Of a DNA stretch of 64,000 nucleotides, positions 1-14,003 are shown piece after piece. Source of the stretch: Nymphaea colorata (taxonomy: Eukaryota; Streptophyta; Magnoliopsida; Nymphaeales; Nymphaeaceae). Position 1 is the stretch's first letter. Each line of letters begins with the position of its first letter. The notes under the pieces are model-generated. The model saw nothing but the letters and a program-made list of their open reading frames with translations. It was not told the DNA's origin and did no database searches. Both the position numbers and the translations under genes were made by a program. The stretch is from positions 12,596,571 to 12,660,570 of the forward strand of contig NC_045138.2 of the NCBI RefSeq assembly GCF_008831285.2. The letters run 5' to 3'.

Positions 1-480
1 CACGGCGGAAGCGAGGGCTCGGCCTTGCCGGAACACGGTAAGTCCGGTGTGCACGTGACACTGGGGACAGCCCGATCGGGCCCAATGGGCACGGGCGGAA
101 CCAGATAGACGGGCTATGGCACCGGAGGCGGCTAAAATTGAGAGCTCTGGTTTTGATTGCTAAACTCCCCGTGCTTTTCTTCTTCTCGTGAAGTTCAGCT
201 TTTCCTCTCGCTGTTTTAGCGTCGAATTTTTCTTGTTTGGTTGCTTAGTCGTGTTGCCGCCGTTGATGCTTTGGCACTGGTGGCTTTTCATGCGTGTTTG
301 AGTCTTCATTGTCGGTGTTGGTGAAACCGGAGCTATTGTTGCTACCGTTTGTAATGGTGACTTTTGTCGGTCTGACGACATAGTTGGTTTAATTTATATG
401 CGGTTTTGGATTTTCCTTTAATTTTGGTTTTTACTCCGTCGTTCGTATAAAAGTTTAATGTACCATTAACTACTGTATTC
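1..480. other. GC-rich edge, unassigned
   Basis: The first 150 bases are clearly GC-richer than what follows and contain GGGCCC/CGATCGGG-like words; the rest grades into AT-rich DNA. A 73-codon minus-strand frame (160-381) is basic and low in complexity and matches no family I recognise. It could be the edge of a gene or of a transposon lying to the left. I see no signal that decides. Confidence 0.3.
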
Positions 481-903
481 ATTTCCTCGGATATTCACAT
501 ATTTAGATTTGAATACCAACAAACAAAAATTATATCAGACTCCAAACTTAAAACATCATTTCACAATCCGAATCTGATCAAAATCAGATTTTTACATTCA
601 TATCCAGATCCTAAATCTAATCAATTTTCAAAATATAAGAGCATTGGATATAGGATATTTATTTAATATTAAATTTGATCCAAACTGAATCTGAAGGATA
701 TTTATTTAGTACTAAGTCAGATCCAAATTGAATTAGAGTCTGAATCCAAATCCAAATTTGATCAGATATTCATACATATCTGAATCCAAATCCATTTGAA
801 TGTCATTTCTTAAATCCAAATCTGATCTAATTTCTTAATCGGATATTAAAATTTGAACTTTTCCAAACAGTTCAGCATTCAAATAAGATATATTGACCCT
901 CTA
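481..903. repeat. Decayed copy of the hAT-type element found at 3735-4186
   Basis: The stretch is built from the same words as the element at 3735-4186: repeated GGATAT, AATCCAAATC and TCTGATC motifs, a shared stretch with GCATTGGATATAGGATAT, and a right end TTCAAATAAGATATATTGACC very close to the TIR end there. The left end has lost its terminal repeat and one internal segment (ATAGGATATTTATTTA-like) appears twice. No target duplication is left. Inferred to be an old, partly duplicated relative. Confidence 0.5.
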
Positions 904-3688
904 GGTTTAGGGAAGAGAGTTAGCATCTAATTATCTAACTTGAGAATATTGAGTAGACACGGGTACTTCCCCACTGTAGTCAGTATTGTGGCAGGCAAGG
1001 CTGAAACTCAAGCAGGAAGTGTGGCAGTGTGGGAAGTGTGTGGGCAATTTCCCACACAGTTACAGAAAAATGCTTATTGATACTTGAGAGTAATTTTTCT
1101 CATTTAAATATTGACGCCCCTTAAAAGTTAAAAATCGTATAACTCATGCCCTTAACCCGAATATTCTAACTCCACTCCTGAACCCAAATAATCTGCTCAG
1201 CATTTTTCTCTAAATCGGATGCTGAAACTCAAATTAAAACAAGTAGGCAAGTTTGAGACGAAATTGTTGTCTTGTACTTCATTATTATCATTTTGTCCTA
1301 GCTCTATGATAAGCCGATGGTCTTTATATCTCCTGCATACTTGGACCCTGCTTACATTCTCATACAACACATATTTTAATGAAATTATTACAGTTGAGAT
1401 ATAAAGAGCTGAATGAGCAAGGGAATTATTATTTATACGCAAAATTTTGGAATTTCACACACAGACCCTTTGGGAAAGGATGTAAAAACAAAAAAAATAA
1501 TCGCCTTGGCTTCTGAAAGTGCAGAAGAAAATGAGGAGATTGGACCTCTTACTGATACAAGATTTGGTTGTTCCTAACTAACGCTTTTGTTAGGGACAAC
1601 CAGAGCAAGGTTTAAGTTATGCCCATACGTTTCTAAAATTATTAGTAAGTATTATCGTACGATGCATTAAAGAAAGAAAACAAACATGACATGGATTTCG
1701 AGAAAAAAATATAGTAAAAAAATGATGGATGAGAACTAATTTTTTGAAATGAAATGAATAAAAACCTAAGTTGACCTTCAAGGTTTTAAAACAAGCGTAT
1801 TTTGAGGAACCTTTTTTGTCATTAGGCACATGATTTATGAGCTATGTGATGCATGATTTTGAAAAACAGTTTAAAAATCGAGTAGGAAATAGACATTGAA
1901 AATGGAGCTTTTTGAGTTACCCAACAGATTACAATAAAAAATCCGTGAAAGAGCCCAAAGGGTTAGGCTGCTCTGACATCAGTAGTGGTATTTGCACTTG
2001 CTTTCCTTCAATGTAAACCTAAAGCTATATGATTGCATGAAAGCAGAAACTATATTAAACACATTTGTTAGTGAACATTGATTTGATTACAAACATATAA
2101 CTTTTTTTTTATATGTAAATATTATATTGATGTTATTCATTATTTATCGTGTTAAACACATTCTTCAATGCCGATTGATTCAATTGATTGAATTACAAAT
2201 ATATAACTTTGTATTGTTTATGTAATTGTTATGCTAATGTTATTCATCATTTCAATCCAAAAAAACATATTTTATCATAAAGTTGAAATAGAGGACTAAA
2301 CTAGTCCAAAATTTCACAAAAATGGTGGCCAACATATTTTAGATGCTTCGTAAAAGGATACCCAATTGATAGAATTGGAAAATCATGCCTAAAACTTGAG
2401 ATACGGTTTCAATAAATTCTGAAAATTTTCAGGACTCAGACTGTTTTGTAAGCAGACTTCTATCAGCAAACAACTTTCTGTATTTTGGCTAAAAAGCTAA
2501 AATCAAATAAAAGTGGGTTAACTTGAAAATTGAATGACAGATGCTAGACACAAAATTGGATTACCATCAAGTGAAAGAATAATTAAAAAACACACTATGG
2601 ATCACTAGATATGATGCAAACATGTTTTGCTAAAAATTAGACCTTCCATAAAGCAGGAAGTAGAAAATTATAAAAAAATAGGCCTCAATAGAACAAATAG
2701 AAGACAGAGAAAAGAACATGACCAGACATGGAGACGCAGCCAGAGTTGTAGTTTGAAATTTAATATAGAGACATGAGAGATGCATGAAAAACGTATCCAA
2801 TTGATGAAGCAGGAAAAACATGGTTAGATCAAGAGTTATCATTCACACAAGTTTGGCTTAAAATCAAGGAATGCAGGAAACAGGAAATAAAAACAGCATA
2901 GAAATCTGTCTACTGTAAAAACGATGAGAGACGAAGGATACCGAGCAATATAATGACATTTAGTGTTTCGACAAAAAGTATAAGCTTATAAGTGGTATCC
3001 TCAGTTTAGTAGTTTAATATTGACGATTAAATGCCATCAAACAATAAAACTTGGGGCTAATTTATTGTTCACCAACCACAATAAGCATCAAACGTTGATC
3101 AACAATAATATGCTTGGATTCTGATAAATAGTAACCATCCATTGGGTTAGTTGAATTTCTTCACATGAATGACAAATATACAAGCATCTTAATTCCCAAT
3201 TAGCAAACTAATCTACGCAAGAGATGTTAAGTTGATAACTTTATTTTCAATTAATTCATTTAAAAAAATAGACAGACAAACATAAGGCAAAAATTTTTAT
3301 AATTAGAATTTGTGTTTTTTTTATATGTCCTTTATGCATACATTTAAGACACAAAGCCCAGAATATCACAAGTAGGTGGATCATAAAATTCAACCCATTT
3401 AAGTACATGATCACCACAACGCAAGTATACTTCTCTGAGCATAAAATAAGACGATTGGACATTGAAACATGAAAATGTTTTCAAACTAAAACAATGTTTA
3501 TATTTTTCACTACAACTGATATCCAAAATGAAGGTATATTCAATGAAGCAATATTTGGATCATTTTCCTCTACCAAAAGTGGTAGTCATCGTCACCTAAT
3601 TGAATACTAATTTGCAGTGCTGTGAAATACTCCCAGTTTTCCTAAAAACTGGAAGTGATGCTTGGATACTCGACAAATTCCATAGTAG
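904..3688. other. AT-rich intergenic DNA, nothing recognised
   Basis: Only short frames with low-complexity translations occur on either strand. I find no protein family, RNA gene or repeat boundary that I can support. Confidence 0.6.
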
Positions 3689-4363
3689 CAGGGGCAGATC
3701 TAGGGGGGTCGGGGTGTGGGTGCGGGCTGGCAAGTAGGGATGTCAATGGATCGGATTTGGATCGGATATATCTTTAATCATATCCGTTTTTTCGGATATT
3801 CATATATTCAGATTCAAATTCGAATAAAGAAAAGTCATATATGAATCTGAATCCAAAATCTGATTTTACAATCCAAATCTGACTTTTATATTTATATCCG
3901 AACTTTAAACTGGATTTTTCTAATTTTCAAAATTTAATAGCATTAGATACAAGATATTCGTCTAAAAATGAATCTGATCCAAATCCATATCCGAATTTGG
4001 TCTGATATTTATGTATATCCAAATTCAATTGGACATTTTTGTATATCCGAATCTAATCGGATGTCATTTATTAAATCTGAATCCTATCCTATTTCTTAAT
4101 CGGATATTAAAATTTTTTTCATATCTGATTTTTTCGGATCGGAATGGTCGGATATCCGATTCAAATAAAATATATTGACATCCCTACTGGCAAGGGCCAT
4201 GGTTCCCCTTGTGATTTGTGAAAAATAAAATTACCTATTGCAATTTATAAAAATTTCCATTTGGTGCCTTTAAAAGTTTTGAAAAACATAATTGGATCCT
4301 GCTAACAATTTTACAAGATATAATTTGGCCTCTATAGAAAAAAAAATCTTGGCTCCACTCCTG
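3689..4363. mobile_element. hAT-type non-autonomous element (GGGGC-GAGCC family), carrier of a nested element
   Basis: The left end begins CAGGGGCAGATCTAGG and the right end, read on the other strand, begins CAGGAGTGGAGCCAAG. Both flanks carry the same 8 bases, CATAGTAG (3681-3688 and 4364-4371), as expected of hAT transposition. Without the nested element (3735-4186 plus one target copy) this element is about 215 bp. Related ends occur at 25048-25252, 25765-25958 and 28213-28338. It has no coding capacity. Confidence 0.75.
3735..4186. mobile_element. hAT-type MITE with perfect 8-bp target duplication
   Basis: Terminal inverted repeats TAGGGATGTCAAT at the left and ATTGACATCCCTA at the right bound 452 bp of AT-rich sequence full of GGATAT/ATATCC words. 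CTGGCAAG lies immediately outside both ends (3727-3734 and 4187-4194), so the insertion is well defined. It lies wholly inside the element at 3689-4363 and so is the younger of the two. Confidence 0.85.
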
Positions 4364-4371
4364 CATAGTAG

Positions 4372-7300
4372 GTCAGTGGGTGGGCCGACTGGCGCCACTA
4401 GATCTACCATCCTCCAATGAGGCCCACCAACTAAGGGGGCCTGAAGGGATACCGATCGAAGGGTTGATCACCACTTCTCTAGAAAAGATCCGCAAACAGA
4501 TGGCCAACGGCAAGCAGCAGTCAATGTATCTTTGGCTTTTAATACTTTTAATTTGTATAAATGCGTAAAACAGACCAAACGTCCTCCGGATTAGCAGAAA
4601 CTTGATGTATAGATAGTGAAGATATGAGAGAAAACATCAGAGAAAATTGGAGTAAAAAAGGCTTCATATACCACCATAAAATAACATGCCAAAGGTGGAT
4701 CAAAATCAGAGACGAAGTTCGTTTTAATGATGTAGAAACGAAGGTTGCACTACAAAAAAATGGAAGGTTTCTGACCTGAATCCATTGACTTTTCCATATC
4801 GGCCATTGGTACTGGTTCATAATCTAATTCTAACTCAAACTAAACAAACGCTGTATTACGATACTTCTATATCTCATGCGAAACAAAATAATAAACCTCA
4901 TTTTGCATGCAAAGTTAATCTGGCTCTACTTAATATACCAAACGAGCACACGATTATCAAAACCCTAATTTTACGTGCAAAGCATTGAACACAAATTAAA
5001 TCAACAAATAGAGAGAGAGTAAAGGATAGTGGAATAGATGAGAGGAGAGCTCGTCCAATCTCCTTGCGACCCACTCTAGAAGATTCTAGCTTGACAACGG
5101 TAATTCAATTCTAATGTTCATCAAATAAAACCTAATGCATGATTATACTTGGCTAAATTAAAGCGAACTCTAAATGATGTCTAACTGTGACCCTAGATAA
5201 TAATTGTCCTAATACCTAATGGATCATACATAGATGTGTATGCTAATTGCCTACTTTGATGCTAAAATAAAATATTAAACCCCAAATGGCCCCTAGGAGG
5301 TCGACCTCTTGAAAGACTGCTAGATAAAAATATGGGGCTTTCTCCTACAAAGTGGGAATTAACTCCTAGCAGTGAGGAACTTTTGCCTATGTCACAAGTC
5401 CCTTAAACATTTGTCTCTCAAGGCAAAACTGCACGTAATCACGTCCTATATGAAGCAAAATAATAAGAAGAAACGAAATAACAAACATGAAAGTTATATT
5501 ATGCAAAAACTAGCTAAGCTAAACCAACCAAAATCAGAGTTTTCCTGTGTCCAGAATACCATCGAAGACACAGTATTAATCCTATTTAGCTTAATTTCTG
5601 ACCAAGTGGTGTATCATTCAGCATTCTTGCATATCATAATGCTTCGAGTAAAGACAGTGGAGATGCAGATGCATGCTTGAAGATCTGGGCATTAGATATT
5701 GAAATTAAGCTATATGCACGTTAGTTGCAAATAAGCAGACTTGTAATACTGAAATGGAAAATTAAACTGAAAGAAAGAAAGGAGAAGAGGGAGACATACC
5801 AGACCTCCACGACCCATCCAGAAGACATGATTCACATTCTTCATTGGATAAACAAGAACAGAAACTAACCCAAGACACATAAAGCATATTATCCAACGCA
5901 AAAAAAATGAGAAAGTATTCCTCAAAAAGTAGAAAGAAATTATACTAACCAAACAGGGAAATAACTAAAAACAAGGAAAATGACTTCTGTATACTTGGAC
6001 CCAATCTTGACATGAACTTGACTCGTAGTGGTCTGAGTCAAACTGCTTGCCATCATAGTTGGGAAACCTGCCTATCAAAGTCACGAGTTGCCCGACCCAA
6101 CTGGGATCAACTACTTACGATGTCACGAGTTAGGGTTCAATGAGTCAACTAGGATCATCAACCAATTACATGTTCATTTTTTTCATGCATTGTTGATACT
6201 AAAGTTTGTCATTTTTTTAATTTAAATATCATAAACTTTACTAAGTATACATGAATACCCGTATCACAAATTTTTCAGTTTTAGTTGACGAAAAAAAGCA
6301 AACATGAAGTCAGACAGACTTACCCTCTTCATCCATTTGTAGGGAAAATGCATTGTAAAAATTTATGACCGAACCCATCCAAGTAGTTGAGTCAATTTTT
6401 TGACCCAATGGCCCAGTCTTCAGCCAATCAGAGTTCGAGTCACAGGTTTTCCAACTATGCTTAGCGTATTTTTTTTTTACAAATGTTTTTTCAGTGTTTT
6501 CTTACTTACGTTTAGTCGTTCATATGGAAACAGCTCCATATCATCTAGTTTAGGTTTAGGAATACTTAGAGCCAAGCAGACCACCAATTCAAGAGGATCA
6601 ACCTAGTCCATTTTTACCATTTTGCCTTCATCTCCTAGTGGATTAATCTTAGGGAAATTCTACAAACTGTCTCGTTGGGACCTAATTCTCCTTCTATTAG
6701 GCATTTTGTATTCAAAACCCAACTATTAGTGGCAAAAGCTCCAATTTGTTGGTACCTAGCTAGTTTAGTTAAAATATGACAACAACTCCATTTCTAGGAA
6801 ATATGGTTCATCTTGAGTTCAATTTAAAAAGTGTTCTTCAAATCAAACCTAGGACAGTTCCATACCAGCTAAACCAGTTTGACTTTAGTGGCTCATAGTG
6901 TATAACATGTATTAGCACATTCAATTTAAGTTACATCCGTCAAAATTGAATTAAATTGGAACCAATATTTATGAGGCAATGGTCCAATTCAAGCTCAGTT
7001 TTCGCGTCATTTTCCCAACCAATCTTAGGTCAAGTTTGATTCAGTTCATGGAACTTAAAGTTAGCAGCTTAGGAAGTTCGACCTCACAAAATTACCTCAA
7101 CCCAGGTTTGATCACGCACTTAGTTGAGTGCTTCTGCCTTCTTTCGTACGCCAGGGAACGAGTGGCGTACGTAGATTCGTTGACTCAACCTTCCCAGGAA
7201 CTTAACCACTGGAGAAAGGAAATATAGGATCCAAACTTTGGTTGTTACGGGGTGAAGTGAAATGACTACGGATACCAAGGTGCTTTCAAACTTCCCCCTA

Positions 7301-7509
7301 GAAGGAAAGGATTGTAAGCTAGAGTCAAGTTATGCCCGTTGATTGATTCGATTCCCCATTCAAGAATGGGTGAGTTTGACATCTATTATTTCTCTTTTAA
7401 TGTAAGATAGTCATCTAATACCCATGTCACTCTTGAAGGTCAAACAAGAAAGATGAGAAAGCTGTTCCAAGGAAAGGCTTCGGAGATTGGTCAAATTATT
7501 CCAGTTTTG
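4372..7509. other. AT-rich intergenic DNA with a faint dispersed repeat
   Basis: No supported gene. Two segments, 6035-6180 and 6375-6460, share words such as GAGTCACAGGTTTTCCAACTA in opposite orientation, and similar words recur near 30.4-30.8 kb (GTCATGGGTTTGTCAACTA). This suggests ends of one old dispersed repeat family. The longer frames here (5372-5680, 4548-4820) have no recognisable domains. Confidence 0.4.
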
Positions 7510-7873
7510 TAGGTTTTCTTTTTTGAGTGTGAACTAAAAATATTTTAGTCATTAACCATACAAAAAATTGTGCACCAGTATGGTACATATTCGATGTAAC
7601 GATACCATAATGGACAGTTTTGTTCAGTAACTGGACACAGAGAGAAACAAAACAAACATCAATATAGCCCCTATTAGTTAACACTAAGGTTGTCTAGAAA
7701 AGCAAATGATGTTTGTTTTGTTCCTCTTTGTGTCCTAGTTGCCGAACAGAACTGTCCATAATGGTACCATTAGATTGAACCTGGTTATACGCCATACTGG
7801 TGCACAATTTTTCGTGTGCCAGTATGGTTAATAACTAAAATATTCTTAGTTCACACTGAAAAAAAAAAACCAT
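7510..7873. repeat. Foldback repeat: two long inverted arms around a short loop
   Basis: The left arm (about 7510-7660) and right arm (about 7710-7873) are imperfect reverse complements. Shared blocks include GTGTGAACTAA, TATTTTAGT, ATTAACCATAC, AATTGTGCACCAGTATGG, CATAATGGACAG and AACAAAACAAACATCA. The loop is about 50 bp. The structure is typical of a foldback MITE. A transcript across it would form a hairpin of about 150 base pairs. No clear target duplication was found. Confidence 0.75.
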
Positions 7874-9240
7874 TTGTGGGACAAAATGGAAAAAAATAAA
7901 AAAAGACTATGGAAAACATTTCTTTTTAATAAAATACTAAAATGTCCTTCCCTTTTTTACTGTGCATGTTAGCCCCATGCGCATAACTTTCTCTCCCATT
8001 AGATACCCACCCACCATAACAACAGGTGACAACCGGTGACTGCAAATAGTCTTAAATCCACATACCGATGTAGCTGATGATTAATGGTGAAAATACTTTG
8101 TTTAACAAATTGAAAATCATGTAAAACGAGATTTAGTGCACTTCATGAGTTCATTTTTCATTGAAGATTTACCCTGCCGGAGGATGTCATCCTAAATACA
8201 TGGGTTTTGGTTCTCGAGGATCTTGAGTTTAGTTCAAATTAGTGTTAGCTAGTTGCACAACCTCTAAATGCTTCTTCCCTTGCCCTTGAAACACGTATAG
8301 ATTCTTCTCTCCCTGCACAATTTATTGAAATAGTGATAATGCTTTCTTAAACTAGCTCATAATAAGTAATGTGAGTTCTCAAGTCACACTGGCCAGATGC
8401 CTCCGATGCTACCTGAACAGCAACTTCATTAAGTGGAACAATTTATTGTCATTTATCTCTTGGAAAGTTACTTATACAACATGTAACCCGTACATTAGAT
8501 CGATCTATACATACATATACGATAGCTACTTTGTCCACACTGATTCTTTTACGTAAAAGTTAAAGGTAGCCCTCTACAATGTTCAGTAAGTGTTGACTAT
8601 AATCGACATTAAAATCCATGAACTATCTTGGATCGATTTTACACATTAATGAATTTAGGACTATTTTAAAATTCCACGACAGATGAAATTTTTTTGGAAA
8701 GCGAAATCTGATAGACATGTGCACATGACCCAGTCTGCAAGGTTGGTGGGGCTTCACGTGGGAACAAGCCCGACAGTCATGCCTGCGGTGCGTGGTGGTT
8801 GGCGTGCTGGAATCCTCAACTTCCTTCTCTGACCGCTCGATTGGATCAGTGTTTCTTATGCTTGTTGCAAGTTGCTACATCCGCAACAGGTTTTGCGTCG
8901 AAGTCTGTGGTCGCCACTCGAATTGCATGCTCTATTCCAAATAAAATTGCAGAGGTGAGAGTGGATAGAATAGAACTGCAACGACGGCAGTACCGGAGCC
9001 GCATGTAGTTTGGTGTGGGCAAGTGGTCTGAATTGTCCATTGTCCACACCAGTTTCACTAGTGCTTTTATTTTTATATTGATATTTTAAAATATTTGATT
9101 ATTTATATATATTGGTTCTTGGATAATGCCCCTCTGGCTAAAGTTTCTGGCTGACAACCTCTTTTTTTTAGATTAATGCGTGTGTGATGTTCAAAATTTG
9201 TTACATGTGGTCTTAGAAATGAAGACAATTTTCTGATCAC
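7874..9240. other. Intergenic DNA with a GC-richer island, unassigned
   Basis: Most is AT-rich. From about 8700 to 9060 the composition is less AT-rich, and overlapping frames occur on both strands (for example 8799-9008 plus, 8846-9058 minus). None resembles a family I know, and the overlap on both strands argues against a single conserved protein. It could be a decayed gene fragment. Confidence 0.4.
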
Positions 9241-9470
9241 TAGGGGTGGAGCTAGGATTTTTTTTGGGCGGGCCAAACAGTCTAACCTTTAGATTTGGGT
9301 GGGACTAAACTGAACCTGAATCCAAACAATACATGGCGCAACTAAAAACTTTCAATTTTTTTAATATATATATATATATATTGTTAATCACAGTATTATC
9401 GTGAGTACTTTTGTCCATGTTGGCATTATATTGTTCAAAAGATGTTGGCATTATATTGTTCAAAAGATTT
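9241..9470. repeat. Fragment of the GGGGC-GAGCC hAT family, (TA)n and a 25-bp tandem duplication
   Basis: TAGGGGTGGAGCTAGG at 9241 resembles the terminal repeat of the element at 3689-4363, but no partner end is visible. A short (TA)n tract follows near 9364-9381. The 25-base segment beginning ATGTTGGCATTATATTG is then repeated exactly once in tandem (9417-9441 and 9442-9466). Confidence 0.5.
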
Positions 9471-12400
9471 TTCATAGAAAGAAATGTGTTTAATATTTTC
9501 TTGGAAAGTGGGTTGCTAGACAGTCGGCGAAATACACTATTTTTGAACCGTTTCACAGGCAGACATGAAGTAAAAATGTCTATTTGCAGGTCGCAGATCG
9601 TGAAATGAACAACGTCACTGACGTTTTTCAGTGAAGGCTTTAGTGATGCTTCATCTCTCTTTATTGACACTTTTTCATCCTCACTGAAGGGTGGTGTTTT
9701 TTTCATTTTTTGTAATGTACCTCAACCAGTAAAAGAAATGGATACTGATCTTTTTGTGGCTCAACATGGACGAGTTTCTCATAGCAAGGGAGAGAGCTCT
9801 AGTTCTACGATCCTTATCATACCAAGAGAACAACACCGATAGGCAACCTTCCATAAATGCAATCCAAAAAAAAAGATCATTTTATTTTTTTTCCATTCTG
9901 TTCATTTCTCCCTTATTTGCCAAGTTTCCATACTCAAAGAACTCGAACGGAAACGTCCATTCCTATGAATGAAGGTACATAACAACACCTTGGCAAGAGG
10001 ATACTTTAGATTCCACCTATCATGGGCATGCAGGTCCAGATCTACAAATCCATCATTTTCCCATTCCCATATGTTGGGTAGGAAAATTACAAAACCCTCT
10101 ACGTACATTTTTTTTTATTTGTTTATGCATTTTCATCAAACATACTTGCAATAGGATCGTGTGACTGATGAGCCTTATCCAGAAATGACAAACTACACAC
10201 CGATTCGTGGAACATAATGGCATAACTTGCAAAGGAAAATAGTGTAACCAACTGCACACATATGACTTCCTGTTCCCTAAATCAAACTTTGCATGTACAA
10301 GCCTCAATGTATTCAATATTTTAGCACTTAATTATGTTGAATCCGTTAGATTGTCCATTGTACTCCATGTTTAGTATTAAATCAAATCTCTATTTTAGAG
10401 ACACCTTGCCGAACAAACCCTGGTTAGTGCATGCTTTTAGTATGTAGATCCTAAAACATGTGACCATGCACTACAAACAATCAACTGTTTAAGGGTTAGA
10501 TGATAATGATTTGCCATGCAGATGAACCATCCCATCTGGTAGATTGCCTCCTGTGTGGAAATGAACAATGCCAACACCTGATTAGGTAACTATCTTCTTT
10601 AGATTGTTGATTGTTTTAGGTAGAAACTTGATTCACGTCTGTGTAAGCATGCAAGAGGAAACTAGATGATCAATGGGGATGAAGTTTATAACGTGGAGAG
10701 CCTTTAAGATAATCCAACCCACGCTTGACTGATGTCCATTGATCTACTATAGGTTTTGCATAAACTGACTGCATTTGTTCATGGCAAAGAAAAGATCTAG
10801 TCAAGTAATTGTAGCATATTGTAGAGCTCCCATAATTTACCTATAAAAAGTGGCATTCTGGAACAAGAATGAATTAAATTTGGGTATAAATTAAGGCCTT
10901 GGCATCCAAATTCATTTGTGGACAATCGTATAAGGATAGTGGATTTAGGTATATGAATTTATTAGGTATAGGAATCTATTAGTTATATGAATCTGTGTTT
11001 GATTGGTCCAACCATATAGTTTCTTTTGCTTCTATACTTGGACCTATTTAGGATCCATTTAGTTTAGTGGTGTTTGGGTCCTAACGTTTTGATCTAACAT
11101 TTTTTATAAACGCATATGATAATGATAAACCAACAGTATGAAAATGAGACATTATATTCTAGATCATTTTATTTGCAATCATATCATACTGCCCTTAAGT
11201 AGTTCATAAAGGCTTGGAACTGCTTCAAGACATTTTAAGGTCAGGTCAAGGTATACATGACCTAGATCCCCCATTATCTCAAATCCATATGTCAATAACC
11301 CAAGCATATCCAACAAAATAAATTAGATTAGTTTGTAGCTATTCTAGATATGAATCACGTCATAAAGATTAGATATGGATCCTTGGAGTTTCTGTTCCTA
11401 TTTGGATTGTTGGTTAGGACCTTGCCCCAATAATATAAAATAAAATTAATAGATCGAACTAAGGTCATAAGAGACAGGGACCCAATTGACCTACAACCTG
11501 AATCCATTTGCTTATGGTAGAGGCATGGATTCTCGATTTCAAATTTAAGGGTACATGTTATCTGGATGTAGCTAGTAAGGTAGCCCAATACATTATTATG
11601 GATCAATAACAAGTCCGAATTTAGTTGTCTCATAACCCCAAATCATTCAGATTGCGAGCCAACTTTGTATGATGGATTATGGATTACATCTAATTTCTTT
11701 GGATCATGAAAGTATCGGACTTAAAATTATAGATCCATTAAGGATTTGATCTAGTTGAATTGTGTTTGTGTCATAAAAGCTTAGCTCCAAAATAGTTCAA
11801 GATATGTAACAATAGATATTCACAATGCAAACATTCATGTTGGATTCACAGTGCACACATTATTGTTGGGTCCTTATAGAACCTAATCTATGTATTACAT
11901 GAATTGTTTCACTTGGTTTTAGAATTAGTTAGTTCATCTAGTTTTATGACATTTCTTGGTTCCCTTGCTCAGTCATGAGGTTTTTAGGCTGGCTCAAGGT
12001 GTCCTTAGATCGATTGATAAGGTATTGAAACTAATTCAAAAGGTGTCGAACTAGTTCATATAGCTCTGAAGCTGATTAATAAAAGTTTGAGACTAATTTG
12101 GTGAATTTTGAACCAATGGTATGGTTACGTACTAGTTCATGAATCATTTGGGTTGTTTTGGCCATTTGAATACTAACTACTTTGTTTCTTGGCCAATTCA
12201 CAAGTTTTACACTCCTACTCACCCTATTTCATAATCATTTGACTACTTCTAATGTTTTGGACTGAATCATCAAGTTTATCATCCCTTCGCTCTACATGCA
12301 TAAAGTTTTTCCACTTTGTTGATGATGTGAAATTTGACTCATGGCTTATCGTTCATATGGTTATGATTTATTTTGCATGATTGCACTTAATTAAATGTCT

Positions 12401-13963
12401 TAAATGCATGATGGTTAAAAGCATATTACTGGAACTATAATATTGGCATTCTAGATGATGATGTAGGTTAATTTGCCTTTAATCACTAAAGTGATTGATA
12501 ATATGTTGATTGAAAACTACGCATTATGCCAGGTTCACAATATTATGAAGGTGAAATTAAGGGTTTGCATTGTTACTATATATGCAGTGTTGTTGCCCCA
12601 AAAGATGGCTCCCATTTGTTTTGCATAATCCTTAATTTTATCAAATATAGCCATTTAAGATGGGTTTATAGCATGCTTAAGTAAAATTATTTTGAATTTA
12701 TTCTCTTATTTGTTATTATAGCATATAGATTTGAGGCCAGTTAATAAATTTTTATATTAGCTCATTATTGTTGTTACCAATTTGTACATGTTTAGCCATT
12801 TATGGAGTCATAAACCAGATATGATAGTAAGTGAATCAATTCACAAAGGTATGGAACTGATTTCATGCCCAGTTGCTTTGGTTCATAAGATAACACACAA
12901 AAGTAAAGGCTTTTATAATCAATTCATGTAGTTTTAAGATTGATTTCATTCTTTTTTATTCTAGTTCTTATGTTTTGAACAAAGTTTTAAAGCTAGTTCT
13001 TGAATTTTTCAGAAGTATTTAAATAGAACATCTTTTCAATGTTTTCTAATTAGTTAGTTTGTTGAGAAGTAGAATTGGTTATCCATTGATCACATCTAAA
13101 TTTTATTGCATCCACATTCTCTATGCATGGTTTTATGGCAATGCTTGCAATTGATTTTCATGGATAAAGTATGACCATGCATGTAGGATGATTATGTTTT
13201 GCCATGTTTTATCATTTCATGCATATTTGTTACTTGAGTTGATCATATACATGGTAAAAGACAAGATTGATATGTGGAAGTACCAGCAAAGTGATTACTA
13301 TGTGTTAATTATCTTTATTGAATACTATATGGGTTTATTAATTTCGGGTTGTATAATTGTCTACATGCATTTCTACGTGTAACTTTCGGTTTATTAACAT
13401 GGGATAGCGAATAAGAGTGTAGTCAAGTATGTGCACTTAGAGGGTGAAGCACACACCTCAAAACACATCACTTAAGAAACTCAATGATGCACTCCTGTGA
13501 AGTGTTAATGAGCCTAATGTGTGTGTTTCATAGGGGTGAAGCACAATGGCCTGAAGCATACGCTTCATGCACTCCTTTTCATGTCATTAAAAACCTTGCA
13601 CAAAATATCTTTTTTGTGTTTACCAACCGCACTGAGTAAAAGAAAATGACTCTAAACTTCACTACGATAAAAAGTAGGGGGTTTTGGAAAGAGAAAACCT
13701 CTTCTACTCATCTATTCCTAAAAAAGCTCTCTCTCTCTCCCTCGCTGACCACCATCAATTGTTGATGTACCTCCCTCTCTAATCTCTTTGTGCCACTAGT
13801 GAACACTAGTGTGCAGCGTTTCTCTCGCTTGCTGTGATGAGCACAGTAGCCGGTTTTCTAGTTCTCTATCTAGTCTTTCCCTCTGTATCTCTCAGTTGAA
13901 AACTGTTGACAACCATTTTCTTTCCCAATCTTATAGATGAGGTCTGTTGGCCAGTTGAAGAAT

Positions 13964-13965
<2 letters not shown>
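9471..13965. other. AT-rich intergenic DNA, nothing recognised
   Basis: The stretch has no frame with a recognisable domain on either strand. Words such as CTAGTTCAT and GAACTAATTC recur at 11.9-13.0 kb, which hints at an old degenerate repeat, but I can define no boundaries. Confidence 0.5.

Positions 13966-14002
<37 letters not shown>
13966..14002. repeat. (CT)n microsatellite
   Basis: An uninterrupted CT dinucleotide run of about 37 bases. It encodes the Arg-Glu run of a spurious minus-strand frame. Confidence 0.9.

Positions 14003-14003
<1 letters not shown>

Noticed and set aside
9305-9706. 133-codon minus-strand frame
   Set aside because: It runs through a (TA)n tract and a 25-bp tandem duplication and contains no recognised motif.
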